A stretch of 64,000 nt of DNA from Streptomyces asiaticus (GTDB lineage Bacteria; Actinomycetota; Actinomycetes; Streptomycetales; Streptomycetaceae). A program made the translations under genes and the position numbers. Positions 11,201-19,272 of the stretch are shown in pieces; the stretch's first letter is position 1, and every line of letters starts with the position of its first letter. The notes under the pieces were generated by a model. The model had not been told where the DNA came from and ran no database searches. It saw only the letters and a list, made by a program, of their open reading frames with translations. The stretch covers positions 124,001-188,000 of the forward strand of contig NZ_JAGSHX010000006.1 in the NCBI RefSeq assembly GCF_018138715.1, given 5' to 3'.

Positions 11201-12100
11201 GCGGGGCGGCGGCTCGTGGGGGTGCTGGCCGGGGCGTACGGCGAAGTGGAGGTGGCCGTACGAGGCGACAGCTGCTTCGCCCGGCGCCTGGTGCGCGATG
11301 TCCCCACGGCCCTGGCCACCCCCGCCCGACGGCTCCGGGGGACGGTCCTCATCACGGGCGCCGCCACCGCCCTGGGCGCCCACACCGCCCGCTGGGCGGC
11401 CGAGGACGGCGCCGAACACCTGCTGCTCATCGACAACACCGCGCCACCGGCCGCCGACCTGGTGGCCGAGCTCGGCGCCTCGGGCGTACGGACGTCCGTG
11501 GCCACCCTCGACGTGGCGGACCCGGAAGCACTCGCCGCGGCCGTCGCGGGCCTTCCCGCGGAGTTCCCACTGACGGCCGTCCTGCATCTCACGGCGCCCC
11601 TGGCCGCGGAGGCGGGGCAGCTGGAGATGGCGCGGATCGAGCGCGAGTGGGCGGCCACGGTGGCGGGCGCGGAGAACCTCGGCGCCCTCGGCAGCGCCCA
11701 CGAGCTGTCGGCCCTGGTGCTCGGATGCTCGGTCGTGGGCGTCCTGCCCAGCCCGGGTCTCGGCAACCAGGCGCCGGCGCACGCCTACTTGAGCGCGCTC
11801 GCCCAGGAGTGCCGGGCAAGGGGAGTTCCGGCGACCTCGGTGTGCTGGGGCTCGATCGACGACCCGGACACGGCCGTCGGCGCCGCCAAGCAGCTGCGCG
11901 CCAACGGGCTGCCCGCACTCCCCCAGCGCTCGGCCGCCGCCCTGCTGCGGCAGGCGGTCATGGCGGACACGGCGTCCGTGGTCATCGCGGACATCGACGG
12001 GGCCTGGATGACCGCACACGCCTCCGAGCTGGGAACACATCGGCTCTTCGATGACGTCTCCGGCCCTTCGAACACGCCGCATACGCACCGCGGTCGGTGA
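8234..12100 (+). CDS. KSX-type chain-transfer ketosynthase with inactive AT and KR remnants
   Basis: A 1288-residue protein that looks like a PKS module with only the KS alive. An N-terminal docking helix ([12 protein letters not shown]) precedes a KS with an intact triad: Cys206 (DTACSSSL), His341 (EAHGTGT), His381 (GHTQ). The AT-like stretch has GCGVGE (Cys645-Gly646) where active ATs have GHSxG, and is cut short before the HAFH/YASH region. The KR-like stretch has TGAATALG instead of TGGTGxLG, Gln1179 (GNQAPAH) for the catalytic Tyr and His for Asn. There is no ACP; a separate ACP gene follows. In monensin and nanchangmycin pathways a discrete KS moves the finished chain to a discrete ACP for oxidative cyclisation, and I assign that role. 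The fossil domains may be structural or evolutionary debris. Confidence 0.85.
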   Translation: MSNEEKLVDYLKWTTAELHETRQRLREVQEELEEPIAVVGMACRFPGGVRNPAQLWDLVADGRDAVSSFPTDRGWDLENLYHPDPEHHGTSYVRAGGFIYDAADFDAEFFDIGAREAAAIEPQQRMLLELAWEATESAGIDPHTLRGSRTGVYTGVMYHDYASRLDEIPEGLLGHVGNGNAGSVSSGRVAFTLGLRGAAVSLDTACSSSLVAMHLAAGALRRRECTLALAGGAAIMYTASVFQVASSQRQLSPDVRCRSFADAADGMVYGEGAGLLLLERLSDARRNGHPVLALVRGSAINQDGASTGMAAPNGPAQQQLIRDALANAQLSTGDVDAVEAHGTGTAFGDSIELQALLATYGQERPDDRPLLLGSIKSNIGHTQAAAGMAGVIKMVMAMRRGVLPRSLHIDRPTRLVHWRKGAVRLLTERMDWPRVDRPRRAGVSSFSASGTNAHVILEEFTESVEHSADAGGARDPGVVPWVLSARGAAALRGQARALAAHTAAAPGLSPTDVGWSLVTTRSVFDHRAVVVGRGPDELRAGLAALAAGEPHPSVVGPGVARTGAAAPASGTVFAFGGEGGHPPGTGAGLYGRFPVFATAFDEVGQVLGVKGVADVSSRAGLFALYIALARLLASVGVRPDAVVGCGVGEIAAAHITGALDLADACRLVAAGAEPGAVEYERPPMPSLDETGAVWEPGPGAMLPSAPAALVLSPFRGEGSEVRELMCGLARMHTMGATVDWAALFDGDPAPRAVALPTYAFQRQRFWLENEAPADAVPTVETWAEAEFWDAVERTDAAALTRALEVPAGRREALAELLPALATWRRQREWRHRIVWKPLPDPPAPRLTGTWLVVTSGDGEDAPMVAAVTTALRDHGAETVAFDPNTTPSLAGRPVAGVLSLLALDDARPASDDGRGPALAPTVELFETLRRAGVEAPVWLATRGGVSVDVGDPMSRPEQAGFWGLGSALAMERPRCWGGLVDLPHWFDDRAGRRLVGVLAGAYGEVEVAVRGDSCFARRLVRDVPTALATPARRLRGTVLITGAATALGAHTARWAAEDGAEHLLLIDNTAPPAADLVAELGASGVRTSVATLDVADPEALAAAVAGLPAEFPLTAVLHLTAPLAAEAGQLEMARIEREWAATVAGAENLGALGSAHELSALVLGCSVVGVLPSPGLGNQAPAHAYLSALAQECRARGVPATSVCWGSIDDPDTAVGAAKQLRANGLPALPQRSAAALLRQAVMADTASVVIADIDGAWMTAHASELGTHRLFDDVSGPSNTPHTHRGR

Positions 12101-12136
12101 CCGACGCCGACCGGCCCCAACCAGGCGGGAGTACCC

Positions 12137-12547
12137 ATGAACGCACACACCAAGGTCAACAACCACACCCCCGGCGACGCCACCGAAGCTCAAGGAGACG
12201 GATCCGCGATGCAGACGGAGAAGAGCGAGACCGCACTCGACGGGACGGCGCTGCACCAGGCGCTCGCCATCGCCACCGCCGAGGAGCGCGAGGACATCAT
12301 GCGGGAGACCGTACGGACGCAGCTGGCCGACATCCTGGCGCCCACCGTGGTGGACGACGACAGCAACTTCCTGGAGAACGGGCTCACTTCGCTGACCGCT
12401 CTCGAGCTCACCCGCAATCTGATGACGCTCACCGACGTGGAGATCCCCCTCGTCGCCATTCTGGAGTACCCCACCCCCACCCAGCTCGGCCACTACCTCG
12501 CCGAGGCGTACGCCGCGGTCAACTCCGGTGACGGCGCCACGGCCTAG
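12137..12547 (+). CDS. Discrete acyl carrier protein (ACPX type)
   Basis: A stand-alone ACP of 136 residues with phosphopantetheine Ser85 in NGLTSLTALEL and a normal helical ACP core to about residue 125. The site differs from the GFDSL of the module ACPs, as expected for a carrier recognised by different partners. It lies 36 nt behind the KSX gene, with GGGAG five bases before the ATG. An in-frame ATG at 12209, with AAGGAG 11 bases upstream, could give a 112-residue form; the first 24 residues are low-complexity and polar, so they may be an untranslated or disordered leader. Inferred role: carrier for the full-length chain during epoxidation and ring closure. It is the last gene of the plus-strand run and is followed by a strong terminator. 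Confidence 0.88.
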   Translation: MNAHTKVNNHTPGDATEAQGDGSAMQTEKSETALDGTALHQALAIATAEEREDIMRETVRTQLADILAPTVVDDDSNFLENGLTSLTALELTRNLMTLTDVEIPLVAILEYPTPTQLGHYLAEAYAAVNSGDGATA

Positions 12548-12564
12548 TCCGGCCCGCGGGGCAC

Positions 12565-12608
12565 AACGCCGCGCGGGAGGGGGATCAACCCCTCCCGCGC
12601 GGCGTTTT
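12565..12608. terminator. Bidirectional intrinsic terminator between ACP and P450 genes
   Basis: A perfect 18-bp stem (12565-12582 with 12589-12606) around a 6-nt loop GATCAA, followed by TTTT on the plus strand; the minus strand reads AACGCC after the loop arm with A/T at the stem base. It fills the 82-bp gap between converging genes. Confidence 0.9.
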
Positions 12609-12629
12609 CGGTGCTACGGGGCAGGTGTG

Positions 12630-13889
12630 TCAGAAGGCGCACTCCACATGCTTGATGGCCTCGACGAAGCTGGCCACCAGCCGCCGGGGCTTCCCCACCG
12701 TACGGATCTCCGGCAGCCGGCTGAACAGCTCGCGGAAGAGCACCGTGACCTCCATCCGGGCGAGATGGGCACCCAGGCAGAAGTGCGGTCCGACCGACCC
12801 GAAGGTCATATGGGGATTGGGGTCCCGGGTGATGTCGAACTCGTAGGGGTCGGGGAAGACGTCCTCGTCCCGGTTGGCCGACCAGTAGAAGAGCAGCAGC
12901 TTGTCGCCCTCCGTGAAGCGGTGGCCGTTCACCTCGCAGTCACGCCGGACGGTGCGCCGCATCCAGTTGATGGGGGTCGCGACCCGCAGAATCTCCTCGA
13001 CCGCGCCCGGCGCGTAGGTCTCGAAGTCGGAGAGCAGCAGCTTCCGCTGCTCCGGGTGGTCGCTGAGCAGCACCAGACCGCGGGAGATGGCGTTGCGGGT
13101 CGTCTCCATTCCGGCGACGACGAGCAGGATGAAGAACGACGAGAGCTCTTCGGGGCTGAGCCGCTCACCGTCGATCTGCGCCTGCACCAGCCGGGTGATC
13201 AGATCGCCCGTGGGGTTGCGGTTGCGGTCGGCGGCGAGCCGTGCGATGTAGTCGGCGAGTTCATGGGAGGTCTTCAGCAGGGCGGCGGTGGCCTGATCGG
13301 CCCGGGGAACATATTCGGGGTCGAAGGTGCCGACGATGATATTGGACCGGTCGTAAATGAACTCGTAGTCGTCGTCGGGAATCCCCATCATGCCGCTGAG
13401 CACCGCGATCGGCATGATCGCCGCGACCTTCCGGACGAAGTCGCCGGGCCCTTCCGCGATGAGGTCGTCGACAATCTTCCGGGCCGCCTTGCGGGAGGCC
13501 GCCTCGAACTCGGCGGCCATTCCGCGGCCGAACGCGCGGGAGACCAGTCGGCGCATCCGGGCGTGCTGGGGATTGTCCATATTGATCATCGATCCGAAGA
13601 AGTTGTTGAACTCCTCCGGCAGATCGATGATGCTGATCGCGGTGGGCTCGGAGCCGAAGTCCTGCGGACGCCGGCTCACCTCGGCGATATCGGCGTGCCG
13701 GACCATCGCGTAATAGCCTGACCCCTGCCCGAACCCGGGCATGACCGGCTCGCGGAAGAGAACGGGCTCCGGCCGTCCGCGCAGCGCGGCGAAGGCGGCG
13801 TCGCGGTCGCCGTAGGGCTGTGCCCAGAAGGACAAGTCGGTGAGATCGATGTTGTCGATTTGGGCGAACCTGGATTCCGGGGGATACAC
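12630..13889 (-). CDS. Cytochrome P450, CYP124/125-like
   Basis: A 419-residue soluble P450, likely the hydroxylase of the pathway. The I-helix motif is AGMETT (about 259-264), the ExxR motif EEILR is near 297, and the heme ligand is Cys371 in FGSVGPHFCLG. That loop has one residue more between Phe and Cys than the common FGxGxHxC. I recall the same longer spacing in the actinobacterial CYP125 group, which hydroxylates terminal carbons of methyl-branched chains. If the product is nigericin-like, hydroxylation of the terminal C30 methyl (grisorixin to nigericin) is the natural role. It starts at GTG 13889 with GAGG four bases upstream. It is transcribed alone, diverging from the hydrolase gene. 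No ferredoxin gene is adjacent. Confidence 0.9.
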   Translation of the reverse strand: MYPPESRFAQIDNIDLTDLSFWAQPYGDRDAAFAALRGRPEPVLFREPVMPGFGQGSGYYAMVRHADIAEVSRRPQDFGSEPTAISIIDLPEEFNNFFGSMINMDNPQHARMRRLVSRAFGRGMAAEFEAASRKAARKIVDDLIAEGPGDFVRKVAAIMPIAVLSGMMGIPDDDYEFIYDRSNIIVGTFDPEYVPRADQATAALLKTSHELADYIARLAADRNRNPTGDLITRLVQAQIDGERLSPEELSSFFILLVVAGMETTRNAISRGLVLLSDHPEQRKLLLSDFETYAPGAVEEILRVATPINWMRRTVRRDCEVNGHRFTEGDKLLLFYWSANRDEDVFPDPYEFDITRDPNPHMTFGSVGPHFCLGAHLARMEVTVLFRELFSRLPEIRTVGKPRRLVASFVEAIKHVECAF

Positions 13890-14060
13890 GGCGCCTCACT
13901 TCAGCTCGGAGTATACGGTCGGCAAGGAGGTGGGTCGGCATGAGAGTATGAATCGCCCGGCCATCCAGCATCTCGCCCCCCGCTAAAGCGCCGCTAATCC
14001 GCGCGCACATCACATCCCCAGCGGTCGAATCGGATTGGGCGGTCCGGCTAGAATTCCGCC
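13890..14060. promoter_or_regulatory. Divergent promoter region, P450 / alpha-beta hydrolase
   Basis: A 171-bp intergenic region, lower in GC than its surroundings. For the P450 a good -10 (TATACT on the minus strand, 13910-13915) sits about 20 bp before the GTG. Just upstream of it are two copies of GGTCGGCA (plus-strand reading, 13917-13924 and 13933-13940) spaced 16 bp apart, a possible activator site. No convincing -35 is visible. The plus-strand promoter is listed separately. Confidence 0.5.
14049..14054 (+). promoter_or_regulatory. Possible leaderless promoter -10 (TAGAAT)
   Basis: TAGAAT ends six bases before the ATG at 14061, which would put the transcription start at or next to the start codon. 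There is no Shine-Dalgarno sequence before this ATG, which fits a leaderless mRNA. The -35 match is weak (TCGAAT, 18-bp spacer). Confidence 0.4.
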
Positions 14061-14927
14061 ATGGATCTCTCCGTGCCCGTAACCGACGATGTGAAATTGC
14101 ATTTCCGGCACCGGCCGGGAACGGCGTCGCTTCCCTTTCTCCTGGTCCATGGCATGGCGTCGAGCGCCCGGCTGTGGGACGAGGTCGCCGACCATCTGGC
14201 CGCCGCGGACCATGCGGTGTACGCGGTGGATCTGCGCGGCCACGGGGACTCCGACACACCGGAGAGCGGATACGACATCCCGACCGCGGTCGCGGATCTG
14301 GTGGCCGCGTCCGCCGCCCTCGGGCTGGACCGGGTGGTGGTGGCCGGTCACTCCTGGGGCGGCAATATCTCGGTGCGGCTGACCGCCGAGCACCCCGAAC
14401 TGGTCGCCGCGCTGGCCCTGGTGGACGGCGGCTGGCTGGAGCCGGCCAAGGCGTTCCCCTCCTGGGACGCGTTCGTCGGGGCGCTGCGGCCGGCGTCCCT
14501 GGAGGGCGCCACCGTGCAGAGCGTGAGCGACTACTTCCGCGCCATCCACCCGGACTGGTCACCGGCGGCGATCGAGGCCGCGGTGGACACCATGCGGGTG
14601 AACGCGGACGGGTCGCTGTCCCGGCGCATGTCCACCGAGCAGCACATGTCGATCCTGCACAGCATCTGGAACGAGCCGCCGAGGCCGTGGTACCCGGCCA
14701 TCGACGTGCCCACCCTGCTGATGCCCGCCATCCCCAAGGGCGCGGACGCGAAGTGGGCGGACCGCATCCGCTCCCGCATCAGGGAGACCACGGCCGATCT
14801 GCGCCATGCGACGATGCGTGAATACCTCGACTCCGAGCACGATCTGCACGCCCAGCACCCGCGGCGGGTGGCCGATGATCTGCTCGACCTGGCCCGCGGC
14901 CTCCAGCCGGTGAGCAACGCTCGCTGA
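14061..14927 (+). CDS. nigCII: Alpha/beta hydrolase, MonCII/NanE-type chain-release thioesterase candidate
   Basis: A 288-residue alpha/beta hydrolase with the nucleophile elbow GHSWGG (Ser98), an oxyanion loop HGMASSARLWD (about 31-41) and a late histidine in SEHDLHAQH. None of the PKS proteins here ends in a thioesterase, so release must be done by a separate enzyme. In monensin (MonCII) and nanchangmycin (NanE) this job belongs to a stand-alone alpha/beta hydrolase, and this gene is the only candidate in the window. The assignment rests on fold and context. An epoxide hydrolase or general esterase is the alternative. It lacks a ribosome site and appears leaderless. The symbol reflects the inferred nigericin-type pathway and is tentative. 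Confidence 0.75.
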   Translation: MDLSVPVTDDVKLHFRHRPGTASLPFLLVHGMASSARLWDEVADHLAAADHAVYAVDLRGHGDSDTPESGYDIPTAVADLVAASAALGLDRVVVAGHSWGGNISVRLTAEHPELVAALALVDGGWLEPAKAFPSWDAFVGALRPASLEGATVQSVSDYFRAIHPDWSPAAIEAAVDTMRVNADGSLSRRMSTEQHMSILHSIWNEPPRPWYPAIDVPTLLMPAIPKGADAKWADRIRSRIRETTADLRHATMREYLDSEHDLHAQHPRRVADDLLDLARGLQPVSNAR

Positions 14928-14937
14928 CCGCCGGGCA

Positions 14938-14954
14938 GCGCCCCGAAGGGGCGC
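14938..14954. terminator. Hairpin in a common Streptomyces intergenic repeat
   Basis: GCGCCCC-GAA-GGGGCGC forms a 7-bp stem with a 3-nt loop 10 bp after the hydrolase stop. The following sequence to about 15010 (GGGGCTGTGTCGATGTGCGG onward, then GCGGCTCCGCCGCG) resembles an interspersed terminator-like element I know from many Streptomyces genomes. It separates the converging hydrolase and TetR genes; the rest of the 125-bp gap shows nothing else. Confidence 0.65.
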
Positions 14955-15052
14955 GGGGCTGTGTCGATGTGCGGCTCCGCCGCGCGGGCGCGACCGGCCA
15001 CGACGGCGCCGCAGTCGGCCGACGACGCATCGCGACACTTCCTGCGGAGCGC

Positions 15053-15748
15053 TCAGGCCCCCCGCAGGGTCTCGGCCCGCTTCTCGATCGCCGAGATCAG
15101 CGCCCCGACCGTGGCCTCGAAGATCTGCTCGTCCGCCACCTCGGCGAGTTCGGTGCTCAGGCGGGTGATGTTCGGGAATGCCCGCGGGTCGACCAGCCGG
15201 TACTCGCGGGTCCAGGCGGACTCGTCGGCCGCGCGGGCCTCCGCGTCGAAGAGGAAATAGGCGGCCTGCTGACCGACGTAGGCGAGGAGTGAGTCCGCGA
15301 CCATGCGGTAGTGGAGGGCCGCCTCGGCGCCCTCGAGTCCGGCCTCCATGACGGCGCCGAGGATGAGTTCGACGACCCGGAACTCATTGGGCCGCCGGGT
15401 GGTCCGGCTCGCCATGGCCGAGCCCACCACCGGGTATTTGAGGGCGACCGCAAGCGAGCCGTCGGCGAGCGCCCGGATGCGCCCCTTCCAGTCGAGGCCC
15501 TCGGGGATGCTGTCGAGCACCTCGCCGAGCGTGCGGTCCGCGACGGACAGCAGCAGCTCGTCCTTGTCTCGAAAGTGCCGGTAGATCGCGGTCGGGTCGG
15601 CACCGAGCTCCTCGCCCAGGCGCCGGACGGTGAAGGCGTCCTCGCTGCCGCGGGCCGCGATGCGCAGGCTCGCCTCGATGATCGCGTCGGGCGTCAGCTG
15701 ACTGCCTGCGCGCTTGCTCCGGGCCGTGTTGGCGGGTGACTTCGGCAT
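15053..15748 (-). CDS. TetR-family transcriptional regulator
   Basis: A 231-residue repressor. The N-terminal DNA-binding domain (about residues 20-70) has a helix-turn-helix with FTVRRLGEELGADPTAIYRH; the rest is the variable helical ligand and dimer domain. It is divergent from the amidohydrolase/ABC-importer operon. A long inverted repeat lies in the 127-bp gap between them, so it most likely represses that operon and itself. It is not an obvious polyether pathway regulator: no SARP or LuxR-type activator is visible in the window. The ligand is unknown; a substrate of the importer or amidohydrolase is the simple guess. Confidence 0.9.
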   Translation of the reverse strand: MPKSPANTARSKRAGSQLTPDAIIEASLRIAARGSEDAFTVRRLGEELGADPTAIYRHFRDKDELLLSVADRTLGEVLDSIPEGLDWKGRIRALADGSLAVALKYPVVGSAMASRTTRRPNEFRVVELILGAVMEAGLEGAEAALHYRMVADSLLAYVGQQAAYFLFDAEARAADESAWTREYRLVDPRAFPNITRLSTELAEVADEQIFEATVGALISAIEKRAETLRGA

Positions 15749-15780
15749 GGTGCGGCCAGTGTATCGATCCAGGAAACGAT

Positions 15781-15813
15781 CAGCGCAATACCGTTGACAA
15801 CAGCATTGCGCTG
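15781..15813. promoter_or_regulatory. Probable TetR operator overlapping the operon promoter
   Basis: CAGCGCAAT (15781-15789) and its exact reverse complement ATTGCGCTG (15805-15813) flank a second small palindrome, GTTG-A-CAAC (15793-15801), all centred on base 15797. The inner element includes TTGACA (15794-15799), a consensus -35 for the plus-strand operon with a weak TTCACT -10 at 17 bp. Binding here would block that promoter. Confidence 0.65.
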
Positions 15814-15875
15814 CCGTTCACTCCTCCACAACAAACAAGCCAGCGGGTCAGCCCGCCGAGCCGGAGGTTGCTTCG

Positions 15876-17552
15876 ATGGCACAGCGCAGCCAACAGGCCG
15901 ACACCGTTTTCGTGGGTGGCCGGGTCTTCACCGGGGCCGGAACACGGCCCACCCCGGTGGACGCCGCCGTCGCCGTGGGGGGAGGCCGGATCCTCGCCGT
16001 GGCCGACGCGAGCACGGTGTGGTCGCTCGCCGGCGCCACCACGGAGGTCGTCGACCTGGAGGGCGGGCTGCTCGTCCCCGGGTTCCAGGACGCCCATGTC
16101 CATCCCGTGGTGGGCGGAGCCCTGATGCTCGGCTGCGACCTGGGTGGGCGGAGCACCGCCGAGGGCTGTCTCGCGGTGGTGGCCCAGTACGCCAAGGACC
16201 ATCCGGACGCGGCCTGGCTCCGCGGCGGCGGCTGGTCCATGGACAGCTTCCCCGGTGGTACGCCGACGCGCGCCATGCTCGACGCGGTGGTGCCGGACCG
16301 GCCCGTCCTGCTCACCAACCGCGACGGCCACGGCGCCTGGGCCAACACCCGCGCACTCGACCTCGCCGGGGTCGACCGCCACACCCCCGACCCGGCGGAC
16401 GGCCGGATCGAGCGGGAGCCGGACGGCGCCCCGGCGGGCACCCTGCACGAGGGCGCCGTGGAACTGGTGGCCCGCCATATGCCGGTCGCGACACCGGACG
16501 AGGCGTACGCCGGTCTGCTCGCCGCGCAGGAGTACCTCTTCTCGCTGGGGGTGACCGGCTGGCAGGACGCCATGATCGGTGCCTTCCCCGGCAACCCCGA
16601 CAACTTCGACGTCTATCTGCGCGCGGCCCGTGAGGGCTCGCTGCTCGCCCGCGTCGTCGGCGCCCTGTGGTGGGACCGCGAACGCGGCCTGGAACAACTT
16701 CCCGAGCTGGCGGAGCGCCGCCGCACCGGACAGGTGGGCCGCTTCAACGCCACCAGCGTGAAGATCATGCAGGACGGCGTGGCGGAGAACTTCACCGCGG
16801 GAATGCTGGAGCCCTACCTCGACGGCTGTGGCTGTCCCACCGCCAACTCCGGACTCAGTTTCGTCGAACCCGCCCTGCTCACCGAGGCGGTGTGCGCACT
16901 CGACCGCTCCGGCTTCCAAGTGCACTTCCACGCGCTCGGCGACCGCGCCGTCCGTGAGGCCCTCGACGCGCTCGCCGCGGCCCGCACCGCCAATGGCGTC
17001 AATGACAACCGGCACCACATGGCCCATCTCCAGGTCGTCCACCCCGACGACATCGGGCGCTTCGCGGGCCTGGAGGTGGCCGCGAACATCCAGGCGCTGT
17101 GGGCGGCGCACGAACCGCAGATGGACGAGCTGACGATCCCGTTCCTGGGCCCCGAGCGAGCCGCCCTCCAGTACCCGTTCGGGGATCTGCGGCGCGCCGG
17201 GGCCCGTCTGGTCGCGGGCAGCGACTGGTCGGTGAGCAGCCCCAACCCGCTGTGGGGCATCCATGTCGCGGTCAACCGCACCGTACCCCCGCAGGAGTCA
17301 CCCGGCGCGGCGTACGCGCCGTTCTACCCCGAGCAGGCCCTGTCCCTGGCCGAGGCGCTCACCGCGTACACGGCGGGCAGCGCCTGGGTGAACCACCTCG
17401 ACGACGTGACCGGCACGATCGAGGAGGGCAAGTGCGCGGATCTCGTGGTGCTCGACCGCGACCCGTTCGCGGGCCCCTCCCAGGAGATCGCCAACGCCCG
17501 GGTGCGCCGGACCTATATCGACGGTCGGCTCGTCTTCGCCGCGACCGACTGA
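15876..17552 (+). CDS. Amidohydrolase family 3 (YtcJ-like) metal-dependent hydrolase
   Basis: A 558-residue cytoplasmic metal-dependent hydrolase of the amidohydrolase superfamily. The metal ligands His74-x-His76 are in DAHVHP, with further candidate ligands in VHFHALGDRA, HHMAHLQVVHP and the late Asp of AGSDWSVSSP. VKIMQDGVAENF occupies the usual Lys/Glu bridging segment. The C-terminus (EEGKCADLVVLDRDP) is the typical composite-domain end. Substrates of this subfamily are mostly unknown amides, and the name gives only the reaction class. GGAGG lies eight bases before the ATG. It is first in an operon with a peptide-type importer 46 bp downstream, so it probably hydrolyses what the importer brings in. 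Confidence 0.9.
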   Translation: MAQRSQQADTVFVGGRVFTGAGTRPTPVDAAVAVGGGRILAVADASTVWSLAGATTEVVDLEGGLLVPGFQDAHVHPVVGGALMLGCDLGGRSTAEGCLAVVAQYAKDHPDAAWLRGGGWSMDSFPGGTPTRAMLDAVVPDRPVLLTNRDGHGAWANTRALDLAGVDRHTPDPADGRIEREPDGAPAGTLHEGAVELVARHMPVATPDEAYAGLLAAQEYLFSLGVTGWQDAMIGAFPGNPDNFDVYLRAAREGSLLARVVGALWWDRERGLEQLPELAERRRTGQVGRFNATSVKIMQDGVAENFTAGMLEPYLDGCGCPTANSGLSFVEPALLTEAVCALDRSGFQVHFHALGDRAVREALDALAAARTANGVNDNRHHMAHLQVVHPDDIGRFAGLEVAANIQALWAAHEPQMDELTIPFLGPERAALQYPFGDLRRAGARLVAGSDWSVSSPNPLWGIHVAVNRTVPPQESPGAAYAPFYPEQALSLAEALTAYTAGSAWVNHLDDVTGTIEEGKCADLVVLDRDPFAGPSQEIANARVRRTYIDGRLVFAATD

Positions 17553-17598
17553 CGTATCCCCGCTACTTCACCGAGCCCACCCCGGACGGAGGCAGACG

Positions 17599-19272
17599 AT
17601 GCCCATAGGGAGCGCAGGAACGAGACGACGGACACGACCATGGTGGCGCACCGGGGGGACCTTCCTCGCGGTGGCCGCGGTGCTCACCACGGGTGCGTGC
17701 AGCGGAACCGCGCACTCGGACATAGGCGGCAGCACGAATGCCGCGTACCAACTCACTGACCGAACTCCCGCTCCCACAGCGCCACTTGACTCCTTCAGCT
17801 GGTCGATCTTCGCCGAGCCCACCTCGATCGACTATGCCTACGCCTTCGACTACCCGCCCAACCAGATCCTCTCCAACGTCTGCGAAAGCCTGCTGCGCTG
17901 GAACCCGGATCTGACGACCTCGCCGAACCTCGCGTCCTCGTACCGCAATCCGACGCCCACCACCTGGGTCTACAAGATCCGCCCCCATGTGCGCTTCCAC
18001 GACGGGACGGTGCTCACCGCGCACGACGTCGTCACCTCGCTGCGCCGCCACCTCGACCCCGCCGTGGGCAGCGCCTGGGCCACCTCGTTCCGCAATGTGA
18101 AGTCGATCGACCAGTCCGGTGAGCTGGAGGTCACCGTCCGGCTGAAGAAGCCGGACTCGACCTTCAACCAGGAGATGGCGGCCAGTCCCGGCACCGTCGA
18201 GTCCGCCGCCACCCTCGCCGAGGAGGGCAAGGACTACGGCAGCCCCAAGGGCGGTGTGAACTGCACCGGGCCGTTCTCGTTCGGGTCCTGGAACCCGGGC
18301 CAGTCGCTCGTGCTCAAGAAGTTCGACGGCTACTGGAATCCCAAGCTCAGCGCAAAGGCGGGCCAGGTCACGTTCGTGTTCCTGAGTGATGCGACGACCC
18401 GCGTCAGCGCCTTCCAGAGCGGTGAGGTGGACGGCGGCTGGATGGTCCCCACCGATTCCTACGCCCAACTCGGCTCGTCCCGGGCCGGAAAGCTCTACTT
18501 CGGCCGCAACACCACCGTCGCCGACGAGGTGGTCGGCGATCTCAAGGGCCCGCTGGGCGACACCCGGGTGCGCAGGGCCCTGCTGATGGCCATCGACCGC
18601 GAGGGCATCGTCAAGGCGGGCGCCGGCGGAGTCGGCGAGGTGGCCGACTCGCTGGTCACCGACAACGTGTGGAACGGCGCGCCCGCCGCGACCCGTAAGG
18701 CCCTCCTCGAGGACCTGCCGCGCTACCCGTACGACCCGGCCAAGGCCAAGAAGCTCGCGAAGCAGGCCGGAGTGCGGGGACAGCGGATCGTCATCGCGTC
18801 CAGCCCGCTCGACTCGCAGTCGACGATCACCACACAGGCCGTCGCCCAGGCGGCCAGGGACATCGGGCTCGACCCCAAGATCGACACGCTCCCCCCGGAG
18901 AAGTACTCGACGCTCTTCACCGACCCCGCCGCCCGCAAGGGCATCGACCTCTTCCTCACCTTCTGGTACACGTCGATCACCGACCCGCTGGACATGTACA
19001 CCTCCCTGGAGGCCGGCGCGTCGACCAACTACGGGGGCTGGTCGAACAGGGACTTCGACAAGGCCGTCGAGCAGGCCATCGGCACCTACGAACCGGCCGC
19101 GCACGCGGAGGCCAACGCGAAGGCCCAGCGGATCGCCCTGCGGGAGTTGCCCTGGCTGCCCCTGCACACACAGCCCGTGAGCGTCTTCCTCGGCAACCGG
19201 ATCACCGGCGTCCGGCCGTCGATCGCCTATCTGTACTACCCGTGGGCGGCCGAGATCGGAGCCAGGGGATGA
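17599..19272 (+). CDS. ABC importer substrate-binding lipoprotein, family 5 (peptide/opine class)
   Basis: A 557-residue extracellular solute-binding protein. The signal region has a positive start (RRRTR), a hydrophobic stretch and a relaxed lipobox ending TGAC, with Cys34 as the probable lipid-modified residue. The mature part carries family 5 landmarks such as RFHDGTVLTAHDVVTSLRR and the RRALLMAIDREGI region. GGAGG sits six bases before the ATG. The stop overlaps the permease start (ATGA). Family 5 proteins bind di/oligopeptides, nickel, opines or sugars, and the ligand cannot be read from sequence. Confidence 0.92.
   Translation: MPIGSAGTRRRTRPWWRTGGTFLAVAAVLTTGACSGTAHSDIGGSTNAAYQLTDRTPAPTAPLDSFSWSIFAEPTSIDYAYAFDYPPNQILSNVCESLLRWNPDLTTSPNLASSYRNPTPTTWVYKIRPHVRFHDGTVLTAHDVVTSLRRHLDPAVGSAWATSFRNVKSIDQSGELEVTVRLKKPDSTFNQEMAASPGTVESAATLAEEGKDYGSPKGGVNCTGPFSFGSWNPGQSLVLKKFDGYWNPKLSAKAGQVTFVFLSDATTRVSAFQSGEVDGGWMVPTDSYAQLGSSRAGKLYFGRNTTVADEVVGDLKGPLGDTRVRRALLMAIDREGIVKAGAGGVGEVADSLVTDNVWNGAPAATRKALLEDLPRYPYDPAKAKKLAKQAGVRGQRIVIASSPLDSQSTITTQAVAQAARDIGLDPKIDTLPPEKYSTLFTDPAARKGIDLFLTFWYTSITDPLDMYTSLEAGASTNYGGWSNRDFDKAVEQAIGTYEPAAHAEANAKAQRIALRELPWLPLHTQPVSVFLGNRITGVRPSIAYLYYPWAAEIGARG

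Noticed and set aside
15053..15748. TetR gene as the polyether pathway regulator
   Set aside because: Its only visible operator lies between it and the amidohydrolase operon; no copy of the palindrome was seen near the polyether genes.
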